DNA from: Rhizobiaceae bacterium
Lineage (GTDB): Bacteria > Pseudomonadota > Alphaproteobacteria > Rhizobiales > Rhizobiaceae
Length of the DNA stretch: 55,447 nt
Assembly: GCA_029212415.1 (NCBI GenBank)
Contig: JARGOF010000022.1
Span: 20,396 to 75,842, forward strand
Reading direction: 5' to 3'
The first letter of the stretch is position 1, and each line of letters starts with the position of its first letter. Below the pieces are notes generated by a model. It made no database searches. It had not been told where the DNA came from and saw only the letters and a program-made list of their open reading frames with translations. This document shows positions 1-8,788 of the stretch, piece by piece. The position numbers and the translations under genes are program-made.

Positions 1-681
1 AACATCGCAGTGAACAACGGTGAGTGCTTCTTCCGGCAGTCCGGCCTCATACATTACCTCGGCCAGAAGTCGGCTGGTCAATGGTGTCTGCGGCGCTGGC
101 TTCAAGATAACAGAATTGCCGACGGCGAAGGCCGGAGCGAGCTTGTGCAAAACGAGGTTCAGCGGAAAATTGAACGGCGTGATCGCGAGAACAGGGCCAA
201 TGGGAAACCGGCGCGCGATTCCAACGCGTCGACCGAGAGAGCCCAGCGTTTCCAGATCGGCATCTTTCATATCGAGCGCGCTGCCGTCGGCATTGGCCGT
301 TTGATATTCGAAAACCGCACTATCGATGTCAAGCGGCACCTCCTGACCACCAAAAGCGCGGGCTTCACGCGACGCGCCTCGAAGGTTTAAAAGCGAACGC
401 GAAATTTCCCCACGTGCATCATAAAGCGGTTTGCCCGCTTCCGAGGCGATCAGACGCGCGAATTCTTCGCTGCGTTTCTCGATCAGGTTTGCAGTGCGAT
501 CGAGAATATCGGCGCGGACAAACCGCGGCAGGCGGCGCATGATGTCGAAGCCTTTTTGGGCCGTAACAACAGCGGCCTCGATGTCGACCTCGCCGGATAT
601 GGGCATGTGGCCGACGATGCTTCCATCATAGGGTGAGAGTATGGCATCTTGCTGGAGTCCAGGTTGTGCTGAAGCATTCAT
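1..681 (-). CDS. Aldehyde dehydrogenase, N-terminal part (runs off left edge)
   Basis: NAD(P)-dependent aldehyde dehydrogenase superfamily enzyme (PF00171), which oxidises an aldehyde to the acid. The 227 visible codons hold the N-terminal cofactor-binding half: a segment near residues 166-200 reads ITPFNFPLNL, then HKLAPA, then VILKPAPQTPL, the typical proline-rich NAD-binding core. The catalytic Cys and Glu would lie beyond position 1, so activity cannot be judged. The ATG at 681 follows AGAAAGATAAATCC, a modest ribosome site. It starts 28 bases after the stop of the Liv-type ATPase and is probably the last visible gene of that operon, so it may process an aldehyde made from the imported compound (inference). 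The substrate is unknown. Confidence 0.9.
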   Translation of the reverse strand, partial: MNASAQPGLQQDAILSPYDGSIVGHMPISGEVDIEAAVVTAQKGFDIMRRLPRFVRADILDRTANLIEKRSEEFARLIASEAGKPLYDARGEISRSLLNLRGASREARAFGGQEVPLDIDSAVFEYQTANADGSALDMKDADLETLGSLGRRVGIARRFPIGPVLAITPFNFPLNLVLHKLAPAFAVGNSVILKPAPQTPLTSRLLAEVMYEAGLPEEALTVVHCDV

Positions 682-709
682 GGATTTATCTTTCTGTCTG
701 TCGCGTTCG

Positions 710-1429
710 TCAGGCTGCGCCGATATAGGCTTCACGTACGGCGGGTTCCTGTCGCAGTTCTTCAGAAGAAGCGGCGAAGGTGATGCGGCCACGGTCGATC
801 ACATAACCACGATGGGCAAGATCGAGGGCCGTCATGACGTCCTGTTCAACAAGCAGGATCGCAATGCCACTCTTGTTGATCTCGATAAGCGTTTCACTCA
901 GGAGTTCGACTGCCCGCGGGGCCAGACCAAGCGAGAGTTCGTCAATCATCAGCAGCTTCGGTCGGCTCATGATGCCGCGGCCGATGGCACACATCTGCTG
1001 CTCGCCACCCGAAAGCGTTGACGCATCCTGATTTGCGCGTTCGGCAAGCCTTGGAAACATGGTCATGACCCGCTCAAGATCCTCTTCTACATCGCGGGGC
1101 GCATTTCTGATGTAGGCCCCCATCAGAAGATTGTCTTTGACGGACATCGTTCGGAATAGCCGTCTGCCTTCGGGCACATGCGCGACACCGCTGGTCAGGG
1201 TCAGGCGGGCATCGGCACCCTCAATCACGCGCCCTTCAATGTTGATGCTGCCCGCTGTGGGGGACATTAGCCCGGATATGGTGCGCAGAAGAGTTGTCTT
1301 CCCCGCGCCGTTGGAGCCAATGATACAAACAATCTCCCCTTCATTGACGGTCAGGTCAATGCCCCACAGGACCTGAATTTCGCCATATCCGCTCTCCAAT
1401 TGACTGATCTGAAAGAATGGGTCAGACAT
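710..1429 (-). CDS. livF: Liv-type ABC transporter ATPase (LivF family)
   Basis: Second ATPase of a HAAT-family importer (branched-chain amino acids or amides); it powers uptake at the inner face of the membrane. The 239 residues carry Walker A GSNGAGKTT, signature LSGGEQQM, Walker B LLMIDEL and the switch His region VEQD, and the length is usual for LivF. The start MSDPFF is chosen because its ATG overlaps the LivG stop by 8 bases (ATGTCTGA), a common arrangement in these operons; a longer reading would run into livG. The aldehyde dehydrogenase follows 28 bases downstream. The family is certain but the transported compound is not. Confidence 0.93.
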   Translation of the reverse strand: MSDPFFQISQLESGYGEIQVLWGIDLTVNEGEIVCIIGSNGAGKTTLLRTISGLMSPTAGSINIEGRVIEGADARLTLTSGVAHVPEGRRLFRTMSVKDNLLMGAYIRNAPRDVEEDLERVMTMFPRLAERANQDASTLSGGEQQMCAIGRGIMSRPKLLMIDELSLGLAPRAVELLSETLIEINKSGIAILLVEQDVMTALDLAHRGYVIDRGRITFAASSEELRQEPAVREAYIGAA

Positions 1430-2177
1430 TCGGCTTCTCCGCAGCATTGGCCTTGGCATACCGGTTGCCCAGATAGGCCTGAATCACCTTTTCATTTTTC
1501 GTAATCTCGTCCGGCTTTCCCTCGGCAATCTTGGCGCCATGATGCAGGACCACGATCCGCGAACACAGGCTCATCACCACCTTCATCAGATGTTCAATCA
1601 GGATAATGGTAACCCCGCGTGCGGCGATTGCCCGTATCATCTCAAGCGCGATTTCGATCTCCGCCGGGTTGAGCCCTGCATTGACCTCGTCCAGCAAAAG
1701 CACCTCGGGCTTCATGGCCAGGCTTTTGGCCAGTTCCAGCCTTTTGCGCTCGGCAAGGGTAAGTTCCGAGGCCAGCGTATCACGCAAGTCCTTGAGGCCC
1801 AGAAAATCGATCGCCTCGTCTGCGGCCCGCATGGCCTCAGCCTTTGATGGGGCTCCTGCGGCAAAGATGGCCGGTGCCATCACGTTTTCAAGAACGCTCA
1901 TTTCAGGAAAGGGCTGAACGACCTGATAGGTGCGCGCTACGCCCATGCGACTGATCTGATAGGGTTTCAAACCGTCCAGACGCCTGCCCTTGAATGTCAC
2001 CGTGCCGGAGCTAGGCCTGAAGACGCCGGTTATAAGATTGACCACGGTCGTTTTTCCCGCGCCGTTGGGGCCGATCAGACCAACGATTTCTCCGGCTTCG
2101 ACAGAAAGGTCAACATCGTTTACGGCGATCAGCCCCCCAAAGCGCTGGGTCAGGCCTTTCAGTTCCAGAATACTCAT
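1422..2177 (-). CDS. livG: Liv-type ABC transporter ATPase (LivG family)
   Basis: First ATPase of the HAAT-family importer. The 251-residue product begins MSILELKGLTQRFGG and shows Walker A GPNGAGKTT, the LivG-type insertion with ARTYQ, a signature region LTLAERKRLELA and Walker B LLLDEVNAGLNP. The signature is the divergent LivG form in which LSGGQ reads LTLAE, which is normal for the family. Its ATG lies immediately after the LivM stop (TAG at 2180-2182), so the two are almost certainly translationally coupled. It acts as a heterodimer with LivF on the LivH/LivM permease. Confidence 0.93.
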   Translation of the reverse strand: MSILELKGLTQRFGGLIAVNDVDLSVEAGEIVGLIGPNGAGKTTVVNLITGVFRPSSGTVTFKGRRLDGLKPYQISRMGVARTYQVVQPFPEMSVLENVMAPAIFAAGAPSKAEAMRAADEAIDFLGLKDLRDTLASELTLAERKRLELAKSLAMKPEVLLLDEVNAGLNPAEIEIALEMIRAIAARGVTIILIEHLMKVVMSLCSRIVVLHHGAKIAEGKPDEITKNEKVIQAYLGNRYAKANAAEKPNV

Positions 2178-2179
2178 GC

Positions 2180-3118
2180 CTAAGTCTCCCCCTTTTCCGC
2201 GCCGCGTTTGCGAAACCTGCGCGCAACTGCACCAACAATGCCGTTTGGCAGGTAGAAAATCAGACCGACAATCAAAATGCCGAGCACCGCAGCATGGACC
2301 GAGAGGAAATTGCGCCATACGACTTCTTCGATAACGAGGAATATCGCAGAGCCGATGACCGGCCCCAGAAGCGTGCCGGCACCACCCAGCATTGTCATGA
2401 CAATCGGACGGATGGTCGTCATGACCGAATAGACATCCGGTGGTTCAATATAGAAGACCCATGATGCATAGAGCGCGCCGGCTGCGCCGACGAAAAGCGA
2501 TGACATGACAAAGGCCACGACCTTGTAGCGTGTGGTGTTGATGCCGACCATGGAGGAGGCATCCTCATTTTGACGAATGCAGCGCAGGGCAAATCCGATG
2601 CGGCCTGCCGACACATACCAGCTCATCAGGAAGGTGAGCACAGCAAGGCCAAGCATCGACCAGAAAAACAGGCGTGCCTGAGCTGCAATGGACATGCGGA
2701 TAATGGGCAGATTAAGGCCCATGCCACCACCGGTAAGACTGGTCCAGGATGTGGTGACTTCAAGCAGAACTTCGGCCAGCACAAGGCTCGCAATGGCAAA
2801 ATAGTGCCCCTTGAGATGCAGGATGGCGGAGCCCATGGCACCGGCGAAGACCGCAGCCAGCAGACCAGCCGCCACCCATGCCAGAGGCATTGGCCAGCCA
2901 AGGCCCTGAAGGATTGCGCCCGTATAGGCACCGAGACCAAAAAAGGCCGCCGTTGCGAAAGAGGGGTAACCGGCATAACCGCCGATGATGTTCCAGGACT
3001 GCGCAAGAACGGCATACATGGCAAACATCGTACCAAGGCGGAGCAGATAATTGTCGCCGAGCAGGGGCAGGCAAGCAATAATTGCGAAGGCTATAAGTGC
3101 AATGACTGGACGTTTCAT
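2180..3118 (-). CDS. livM: Liv-type ABC transporter permease (LivM family)
   Basis: Second transmembrane subunit of the importer, 312 residues with about eight to ten hydrophobic segments. It contains the family features YAVLAQSWNIIGGYAG near the N-terminus, GHYFAIASL in the middle and the coupling region RIGFALRCIRQNE..ASSMVGIN. The C-terminal tail is basic (RRFRKRGAEKG). The start MKRPVIAL overlaps the LivH stop as ATGA. Upstream in-frame codons lie inside livH and are not used. Confidence 0.93.
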   Translation of the reverse strand: MKRPVIALIAFAIIACLPLLGDNYLLRLGTMFAMYAVLAQSWNIIGGYAGYPSFATAAFFGLGAYTGAILQGLGWPMPLAWVAAGLLAAVFAGAMGSAILHLKGHYFAIASLVLAEVLLEVTTSWTSLTGGGMGLNLPIIRMSIAAQARLFFWSMLGLAVLTFLMSWYVSAGRIGFALRCIRQNEDASSMVGINTTRYKVVAFVMSSLFVGAAGALYASWVFYIEPPDVYSVMTTIRPIVMTMLGGAGTLLGPVIGSAIFLVIEEVVWRNFLSVHAAVLGILIVGLIFYLPNGIVGAVARRFRKRGAEKGET

Positions 3119-3981
3119 TCGTACCCCCTGCGACCCATAATGCCGGTTGGTTTGAAAATCAGCAGGATGATGAGCAGGACGAAGGCAATGGTCAGACCGT
3201 GCTGGGGGCCGATAAACAGCGCACCAAAGCTTTGGATGAGACCGAGCACGATACCCCCGACAATCGCGCCGGATATGCTGCCAAGCCCACCGAGAATGCA
3301 AACGATAAAGGCAATGCTCAGATATTCTGAACCCGCAAGCGGAGAGATCGGAAAGACCAGACTGAGAAGGCTGCCCGCCGCTCCCGCCATCAGTGCGCCG
3401 ATACCAAACGTAATTGCGTAAATCTTTTTCACATCGACGCCCATCAGCGCTGCGGCCTCCCGGTCCATGCGGACCGCAACAATGGCGCGTCCGATCTTGG
3501 AACGGACCAGCAGCAGATAGAGCAGTCCAGTCAGAACGCCTGCCAGCAACATGGCAACAAGGCGATCCAGCGGAAAGACCAGACCACCGACAACAGCGCT
3601 GCCCAGGGGATCGGCAAGTTGCACACTTCTGTAATCAGCGCTGAAGGCCAGCAGCATGCCGTTGTTCAAAAGCAGATCCAGTCCGAAGGTCAGCACCAGC
3701 GTGGTCAAGACCGGAGCGCCGACGACACGGTTGATGAGGCCAAGCTGCACCACATAGCCAAGCGCAAACAGCAGCGCACCGGCAATGATGATTGAAAAAA
3801 ACGGATGGATTCCGAAATGGGCGTAGGCAAAATAGGCAATGTAGGAGCCGAGGACAACGAACGAACCGTGAAGCACGTTGATGACGTTCAGGACACCCCA
3901 AACCAGTGAAAAGCCGACCGATATGCAGGCATAAAGGCCCCCAAGCACCAATCCGTTCAACAGGATCTGCGCGTATAACAT
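3115..3981 (-). CDS. livH: Liv-type ABC transporter permease (LivH family)
   Basis: First transmembrane subunit, 288 residues. It opens MLYAQILLNGLVLGGLYA, the standard LivH N-terminus, followed by GFSLVWGVLNVINVLHG and a coupling helix RSKIGRAIVAVRMDREAAALMG near residues 160-185; the last segment is VLLIILLIFKPTGIMG. The start lies 85 bases after the binding-protein stop. That gap holds a perfect palindrome, so this permease may be expressed less than the binding protein. Confidence 0.94.
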   Translation of the reverse strand: MLYAQILLNGLVLGGLYACISVGFSLVWGVLNVINVLHGSFVVLGSYIAYFAYAHFGIHPFFSIIIAGALLFALGYVVQLGLINRVVGAPVLTTLVLTFGLDLLLNNGMLLAFSADYRSVQLADPLGSAVVGGLVFPLDRLVAMLLAGVLTGLLYLLLVRSKIGRAIVAVRMDREAAALMGVDVKKIYAITFGIGALMAGAAGSLLSLVFPISPLAGSEYLSIAFIVCILGGLGSISGAIVGGIVLGLIQSFGALFIGPQHGLTIAFVLLIILLIFKPTGIMGRRGYE

Positions 3982-4006
3982 GAGCGTTGTTCCGGGTTAC
4001 GAGCGA

Positions 4007-4022
4007 CCGGCCTGCAGGCCGG
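4007..4022 (-). other. Perfect 16-base palindrome / intercistronic hairpin
   Basis: CCGGCCTGCAGGCCGG forms a 6-bp GC-only stem with a TGCA loop in the minus-strand transcript, between the binding-protein stop (4067) and the livH start (3981). No U-run follows, so it is unlikely to be a full terminator. Such structures behind binding-protein genes commonly protect the upstream mRNA or cause partial termination. The palindrome is seen directly; the role is inferred. Confidence 0.6.
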
Positions 4023-4066
4023 AAGCTGATACATTGGATTGCGGCGATGCGCGGCTGGATCGGCAG

Positions 4067-5269
4067 CTATTCGATGCCGCCGAAGCGCATATCCGCCTGC
4101 TTGATGATTTCAGGAAAGATCGTCTTGGCCTTGCCATCCTGAATCTGGAAAACCGGCGGTTCGAGCGAGTCAATCTGTCCATTTTCACCAAAGTGAACCG
4201 GGCCGTAAAATGTTACCGTGTCCATGGACGCAAGTGCATCGCGAACGGCGGTCGGCTCGATCGTTCCTGCCTGTTCGATTGCAAGCTCAAGAATAGCGCC
4301 GGCTGCAGCTGCAGAAGCTTCTGCATAGTCAGGAACCGCATTGTATTTTGCCTCAAAGGCAGCAACAAAATCGGCGGTGGAGCCAAAGATGTCTTTACCG
4401 TCGTAGGAAACGGCCGGATGCCACCACGCAGCGCTGGAGACATTGTTGGAGTGGTCACCTGTTGCGTCGATGAACTCCTGATAGGCGGGGCCGGCAATCA
4501 TCGTCAGAACTTTCGGCTCAATTCCAAGATCAGCCATCTGGCGGCGGATCAGGATCAGGTCATTGATATAGCCGGTCGTAAAAACCCAATCGGGTTTCGA
4601 GCGCAACATCAGCGTCAATGCTGACGCATGGTCCATTGTACCAATTGCATATTCATCGAAGGAGATCACTTCGAGGTCATTGTTTTCAGTCGACTTTTTC
4701 ATTTCGTTGGCAATGGCCAGAGGGAACAGGTCATTTCTGGCATAGATTGCGACCGTCGAGACATCCTGTCCCGAATTGGCCACGATTTTCGCCAAGGGCT
4801 CAGTCAGGGTGCTGTTCGGCGTGAATGTTCCGAAAAGATATTGATAGCCCTGATCGTAAACACTGCTTGACGATGCGGTCGCGGCAATCATCGGAATCTG
4901 GTAGCGCTCCGCAACAGAACTTGCAGCCTTGGCCGCGCCGGAGCCGAATGGAGCAAAGAGGAAATTGACATTGTCAGCGGTAATCAGGCGTTCAGCGGTT
5001 TGTACGGCCCTTGGAGTCTGGCTTTCATAATCGACATAGACGATTTCAACATCATAAACATCACCGGCAACTTTGATGCCACCTGCCGTGTTGACTGTCT
5101 CGGCCCAGAGATCATAGCCACGCTGCTGCTTAAGCCCTTCGGGCGAGAGCGGGCCAGTGAGCGGAAGTGGTGCTCCAATGCGCAAGGTCTCATTTGCAAC
5201 CGCAGGCTGCGCCAGAAACACAGCGGCACTTGCGACTGCAAGAAGCCAAGCCTTCATGTAACTTCGCAT
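4067..5269 (-). CDS. ABC transporter periplasmic substrate-binding protein (LivK/AmiC-like fold)
   Basis: Periplasmic receptor of the adjacent Liv-type importer (Peripla_BP_6, type I fold), 400 residues. A signal peptide is evident: MRSYMKAW, a hydrophobic core LLAVASAAVFLA and a cleavage site after AVA. The mature start LRIGAPLPLTGPLSPEG and the QTAERLITADNVNFLFAPFGSG block are typical. The ATG at 5269 is chosen because TGAGGAG lies 7 bases upstream; the ATG at 5257 would shorten only the signal n-region. It is the first transporter gene after the LysR regulator, with a 120-base gap that should hold the operon promoter. The ligand could be an amino acid, amide or aromatic acid; the sequence does not decide it. 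Confidence 0.92.
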   Translation of the reverse strand: MRSYMKAWLLAVASAAVFLAQPAVANETLRIGAPLPLTGPLSPEGLKQQRGYDLWAETVNTAGGIKVAGDVYDVEIVYVDYESQTPRAVQTAERLITADNVNFLFAPFGSGAAKAASSVAERYQIPMIAATASSSSVYDQGYQYLFGTFTPNSTLTEPLAKIVANSGQDVSTVAIYARNDLFPLAIANEMKKSTENNDLEVISFDEYAIGTMDHASALTLMLRSKPDWVFTTGYINDLILIRRQMADLGIEPKVLTMIAGPAYQEFIDATGDHSNNVSSAAWWHPAVSYDGKDIFGSTADFVAAFEAKYNAVPDYAEASAAAAGAILELAIEQAGTIEPTAVRDALASMDTVTFYGPVHFGENGQIDSLEPPVFQIQDGKAKTIFPEIIKQADMRFGGIE

Positions 5270-5381
5270 TTCATAACTCCTCAGTTTTCTGTTTATGCAT
5301 TTGCAAACGTGCTGAATGCCATGCACCCCGAGACTAAGGTTAATTCGGCGCTTCAAGGAAGTGGCAATGTCAGCACACAGT

Positions 5382-5398
5382 GTTGCGTTTTATGCAAC
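5382..5398. promoter_or_regulatory. Candidate LysR-type operator dyad
   Basis: GTTGC-GTTTTAT-GCAAC is an interrupted dyad that contains the T-N11-A pattern usual for LysR-type regulators. It overlaps the stop codon of the LysR gene and lies about 115-130 bases before the binding-protein start, a plausible position for activation of the downstream liv-type operon. The dyad is seen; the function is inferred and unproven. Confidence 0.3.
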
Positions 5399-6292
5399 GC
5401 CTACGAATTCATCTGCGACGAGGCGGATATATTCCACGAATCGAAAAGCGGCAGTGCTCAGCTCGATGTTGGACCGTTTGCAGACCTGCGTGGCGGAAAG
5501 CGAGAGAACCTGTGAAACGATGGGGATGCCAACCAGTTCACCTGATTCAAGTTCGCGCTCAAACGAGAAGGCGGGCAGGAAGATAACACCCATATTTTGC
5601 AGCGCAAACTGGCGCATCATGTCGATTGAGTTCGTTTCCAGCCGGATGTTGATGACAAGCTGTTCGGATTTGACGACATGGTCGACGAGATGACGGATCC
5701 CGAATGAGCGATCGGGCAGACCAAGCGGTTCAGTCTTGAGCTCGCTCATCTTCAATTGCCTTGCAGCCGCAAGATGGTGATCGCGCGACATGACGGCCAT
5801 CAGCGGCTGGCTCAGACTGATCAGCGTTTCAACTTCGGGCCGCGGATCGGGCTGAAAGGAAACGCCGATATCGCAGCGATCTTCGACAACGGCGCGCATC
5901 ACACCATCCGTTCCCGCCACGAGCACTTCATAGGTTATGTTCGGATGATCCTTGCCAAACAAGGCAAGCGCCCGAGGCAACAGGCCACCAATCATGCCCT
6001 CCACCGTATAGATGATGATATGTCCGCTTTCGAGGTTTCTCAGTGCGTCAATCTCGACACGCAACCGCTGCAATTCTTTCTGGCGGCCTTTGACATATCG
6101 AAGCGCCAGTTCACCAGCTGGCGTCAGCCGCACGCCCTGAGCCTGACGGATGAGCAAGGGCACGCCATAGGTATATTCCAGTTTCTGGATCTGTCGGCTA
6201 ACCGATGACGGGGAGATATGAAGTTGTTCAGAAGCCTTCCTGATCGAGCCGAGCTCGGCAACTGCCTCGAAATACGTAAAGGCTGTTTCCAT
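5390..6292 (-). CDS. LysR family transcriptional regulator
   Basis: DNA-binding regulator of 300 residues, the normal LysR length. An N-terminal winged helix-turn-helix is visible at residues 1-60 (FTYFEAVAELGSIRKASEQL, then SPSSVSRQIQKLE), followed by a linker helix and an effector-binding domain. The ATG at 6292 is preferred because AGGA lies just upstream; an in-frame ATG at 6304 has no ribosome site. It reads in the same direction as the Liv-type importer and aldehyde dehydrogenase and ends 120 bases before them, so it probably controls them in response to the imported compound or a breakdown product (inference). Confidence 0.92.
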   Translation of the reverse strand: METAFTYFEAVAELGSIRKASEQLHISPSSVSRQIQKLEYTYGVPLLIRQAQGVRLTPAGELALRYVKGRQKELQRLRVEIDALRNLESGHIIIYTVEGMIGGLLPRALALFGKDHPNITYEVLVAGTDGVMRAVVEDRCDIGVSFQPDPRPEVETLISLSQPLMAVMSRDHHLAAARQLKMSELKTEPLGLPDRSFGIRHLVDHVVKSEQLVINIRLETNSIDMMRQFALQNMGVIFLPAFSFERELESGELVGIPIVSQVLSLSATQVCKRSNIELSTAAFRFVEYIRLVADEFVGVA

Positions 6293-6871
6293 CTTAGTCC
6301 TCATGCTTTTGATTTGCGTGCATGCATCCGTCTCCAATCGAATTGAGACCAAACGGCGCTGCGAAGATTAAATTGAGTCGGATTAAATCGCCCTGGTTTT
6401 ACCGGAGACCTCTGGCCTCACTTTACGCGACCATATCGAGCACACCGCGCCGTGCATAGCAATTCTGCTCGGCTTCGGTTGTCCGGAGTTTCCGTTGCGA
6501 CCGGGAAAACACCTTTGATTGAACACGTGGTCCCATTTGCGTGTTGCCATTTCCAATGCCAGTCTGTTTGCGCCTCCTGGGCGATGAACCCGTTCGGTCT
6601 TGCTCAGGCCCTCATGCCGGCCTTTCCTGCATGTGGGCCATTTGATGGCGGAGAACCGGTTCACGCGACGCCTTGCTGCTTGACCCGGTCGGATCGCGCA
6701 GCGATAGCTGGACGCTGATCACCTGCGTGGCGCCCTGCGTCACAGACGCGGGCCACATGCATTTCGTCGACGGCGCAGGCGGCGGCTATGCTAAAGCGGC
6801 CAAACAACTGGGCAAATGACGATTGGCAGGGCTGCTGCTGAACACAATTGTTTCGAAACGCTTTAGAGAAT
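6293..6871. other. Intergenic stretch with a possible gene remnant
   Basis: No convincing complete gene. The LysR promoter should lie at the left end. The middle contains open frames on both strands with low-quality composition (many Cys, Arg and Pro), judged to be chance. A plus-strand frame near 6646-6819 looks more protein-like and is listed separately. Confidence 0.5.
6646..6819 (+). pseudogene. Possible truncated gene remnant
   Basis: A plus-strand frame bounded by a stop at 6643 and a TGA at 6817 ends with residues DSWTLITCVAPCVTDAGHMH, FVDGAGGGYAKAAKQLGK. This has the composition of a real protein C-terminus, but there is no good start codon or ribosome site and the sequence before it does not continue in any frame. 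I do not recognise the family. It could be the decayed 3' end of a gene or chance. Confidence 0.2.
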
Positions 6872-7477
6872 TTATCTTGACTGTTCGATCCCCCGGGGCG
6901 GGGCCAGGTCAAGGCCAACCTGATAGCTTCTTTCCAGCAAGGCCTGTCGCCGCTTTGATGAGCCCGTCGAACCGCAGAGCACCTCGAGCCTGCGCGGAGA
7001 AAATCCGAAGTACCCGAATGTTCCCTTCATCCAGGCTGTTTCCAGTGCGGAAAGATAACCGGCATCATCCATTTCGTCCGAACGCGCGCCCGCCGGTATC
7101 AACAGCACACCGGATCGAAACCGTTGCAGTGATTGGTCCGGGTCGTCCAACTGATCGTAAGCCCATCCCCAACTCCAGACACGATCGACCCACCCCTTGG
7201 TCATGGACGGCATGCCCCACCAGAACAGCGGAAACACAAGGCAGATCGCATCTGCTCGGGCGATCCGCTCCTGTTCTTTCGCCACATCTGCCGGTGTGGC
7301 GGCGTCGCCCTCCCCTTCCATGTCAGCCATGGTCCAGCGCGGATCAAAGCCTTCCGCATGCAAATCCGCAAGTTCAACCGAATGGCCCGCAGCCCTGGCG
7401 CCATTGACAAATTGTTGCGCAACAGAAGCGCTGAACGAGGCAGGATCGGGATGATCCAGCACAGTCAAAACATGCAT
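6872..7477 (-). CDS. NAD(P)H dehydrogenase (quinone)-like flavodoxin-fold protein
   Basis: Predicted FMN- or FAD-dependent oxidoreductase of the Flavodoxin_2 family (PF02525; NQO1, MdaB and KefF relatives), 201 residues. The N-terminus MHVLTVLDHPDPASFSA matches the family's first strand and phosphate-binding loop; ADAICLVFPLFWWGMPSMTKGWVDRV is the hallmark strand and loop with a WW(G/S)xP motif. It would transfer two electrons from NAD(P)H to quinones or similar acceptors in the cytoplasm. It stands alone, with a 390-base gap upstream. The C-terminal 25 residues (YQVGLDLAPPRGIEQSR) are less typical. The exact substrate is unknown. Confidence 0.88.
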   Translation of the reverse strand: MHVLTVLDHPDPASFSASVAQQFVNGARAAGHSVELADLHAEGFDPRWTMADMEGEGDAATPADVAKEQERIARADAICLVFPLFWWGMPSMTKGWVDRVWSWGWAYDQLDDPDQSLQRFRSGVLLIPAGARSDEMDDAGYLSALETAWMKGTFGYFGFSPRRLEVLCGSTGSSKRRQALLERSYQVGLDLAPPRGIEQSR

Positions 7478-7862
7478 AAGTGAACTCCGCGGTCATCATT
7501 CCTGGCCATCGAATGAGCAGACCATACACGCCGCATCATGCCAACAGGGGAAACGACAAGGCACATCCAGAGCGCTCATTCAAAACCATTGTGCAGCCTC
7601 CAGTTAACTTGAGGTCAAGCGAAATGATTTCTGTCTCTCCACCAGCATTTGGAAGGCGCAATCCTACCGTGTTGAAAATATCATTGACTGCTGTCTGGCC
7701 CTTTGGTGTTTAACAAACAAGCCGGCCTGGGTGGCAGCTGGAATGATACACACCAGAGAAATGGCTTGAAGAACCGCCTTGGGGTTGGGTAGGATGATGC
7801 ACGGTGGTTCATTGGGAATTTCCGGAAAGCGCTGTTGCAAACCCTGAATTCTGGAGCGCCCC
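7478..7862. other. Intergenic stretch between divergent genes
   Basis: Promoter region for the oxidoreductase (leftward) and the exported protein (rightward). A weak sigma70-like pair TTGAAG (7766-7771) and TAGGAT (7790-7795), 18 bases apart, could drive the rightward gene. No gene, RNA or repeat is recognised. Confidence 0.4.
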
Positions 7863-8489
7863 ATGCGTTTTATAACGATTTTCTGCCTGTTAAGTCTGGC
7901 CGCAACCGCCCCCGCCGCAGCCAATTGTGCAGATGAGATCAGCAGCTTGTTTCAGGGCGGTGCATGGGACCCTTTTACCAGGGGGAACAGACGCGAGACC
8001 ACCATAGTGCGCAGTCCCGACGGAACCGAGACAGCCTCATCGGATGTCCTTTGGGATGGGCCCATCCGATCGATCAATTGCACGCCCCATGGCTGTTTCA
8101 TGGCGATCGGCAACGCCTCCTGGACAGGGTCCAGCTTCGATGGCCCTTGGACAAGATCCAACGATACCGGCACCGGCAACCCCGAGGAATTCGTCCGCGC
8201 CACCAACGCCAGACTTGCGGCCTCGGTCAGCGAACCGGAATGCCTCGGCGCAACCGATATCGATGGCGAAAACGCGATTCTCTACCGCTTCCTGTCGAAA
8301 CCTGAACCAAACGAACACGGCTCCTGGTGGGGCGGGCGCTATTCCGTCTGGGTCGCCCCGGATGCCAGCCGCCTGTTGCGATTGGAATTGGCCGAAGGGA
8401 TCGCCAGTTGGGCGCCCAAGCCATCGAAGGATGTGCAGGTCACCACCATTGTCTATGATGACGCGATCCGGATCGAAGAACCCGAGTAG
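7863..8489 (+). CDS. Exported hypothetical protein
   Basis: A 208-residue protein of unknown function with a clear signal peptide: MRFITIFCLLSLAATAPAAA followed by NCADE, giving a mature start with Cys. The mature part has paired cysteines (NCAD, INCTPHGCF, PECLG) that may form disulfides in the periplasm. It is rich in Trp, Gly and Asp and has a beta-type pattern (GRYSVWVAPDASRLLRLELAEG). I do not recognise a domain. It is probably monocistronic, ending before a terminator-like structure. Confidence 0.72.
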   Translation: MRFITIFCLLSLAATAPAAANCADEISSLFQGGAWDPFTRGNRRETTIVRSPDGTETASSDVLWDGPIRSINCTPHGCFMAIGNASWTGSSFDGPWTRSNDTGTGNPEEFVRATNARLAASVSEPECLGATDIDGENAILYRFLSKPEPNEHGSWWGGRYSVWVAPDASRLLRLELAEGIASWAPKPSKDVQVTTIVYDDAIRIEEPE

Positions 8490-8542
8490 CGCGTCATCAA
8501 GGCCCGGACAGGAGATAAATCCCTGCGACGCGGGTCTTTTTT
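8490..8542 (+). terminator. Possible rho-independent terminator
   Basis: CGCGTC (8490-8495) can pair with GACGCG (8527-8532), with an inner CAGG/CCTG pairing; GGTC and six T residues (8537-8542) follow. It starts directly after the stop of the exported protein gene. The long loop makes it a weaker candidate than a compact hairpin. Confidence 0.4.
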
Positions 8543-8557
8543 CAGACTGCGGTGGAT

Positions 8558-8764
8558 TTAATTCTCAAATGTGATGGTGGCGCGCGATTCTCTCAATTTG
8601 CCTGCACCCATGCAATTTCCTTGCGCATCCAGGCCGACATAAACCGCTTCCCGGTTCTGGGTCAGTTTGCTTGTCTGACCGGCGTCCAAAGATGTCATTT
8701 CCATGCTGCTTCCGTCCGGATCGACCCGAAAGATAAAGCGCAGATCTGCCCGCCAAGGGCGCAC
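8558..8764 (-). CDS. Small hypothetical protein downstream of the L,D-transpeptidase
   Basis: A 68-codon frame starting at GTG 8764, 24 bases after the L,D-transpeptidase stop, with TGAGG upstream as a possible ribosome site. The composition is protein-like (FRVDPDGSSMEMTSLDAG, then YVGLDAQGNCMGAGKLRES), reminiscent of the C-terminal half of a small periplasmic or lipoprotein-like protein, but there is no signal peptide. It may be an N-terminally truncated remnant. An internal ATG would give 48 residues. I do not recognise the family. Confidence 0.35.
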   Translation of the reverse strand: MRPWRADLRFIFRVDPDGSSMEMTSLDAGQTSKLTQNREAVYVGLDAQGNCMGAGKLRESRATITFEN

Positions 8765-8788
8765 GTGGCGGGGACCTCACTTGGAGCG

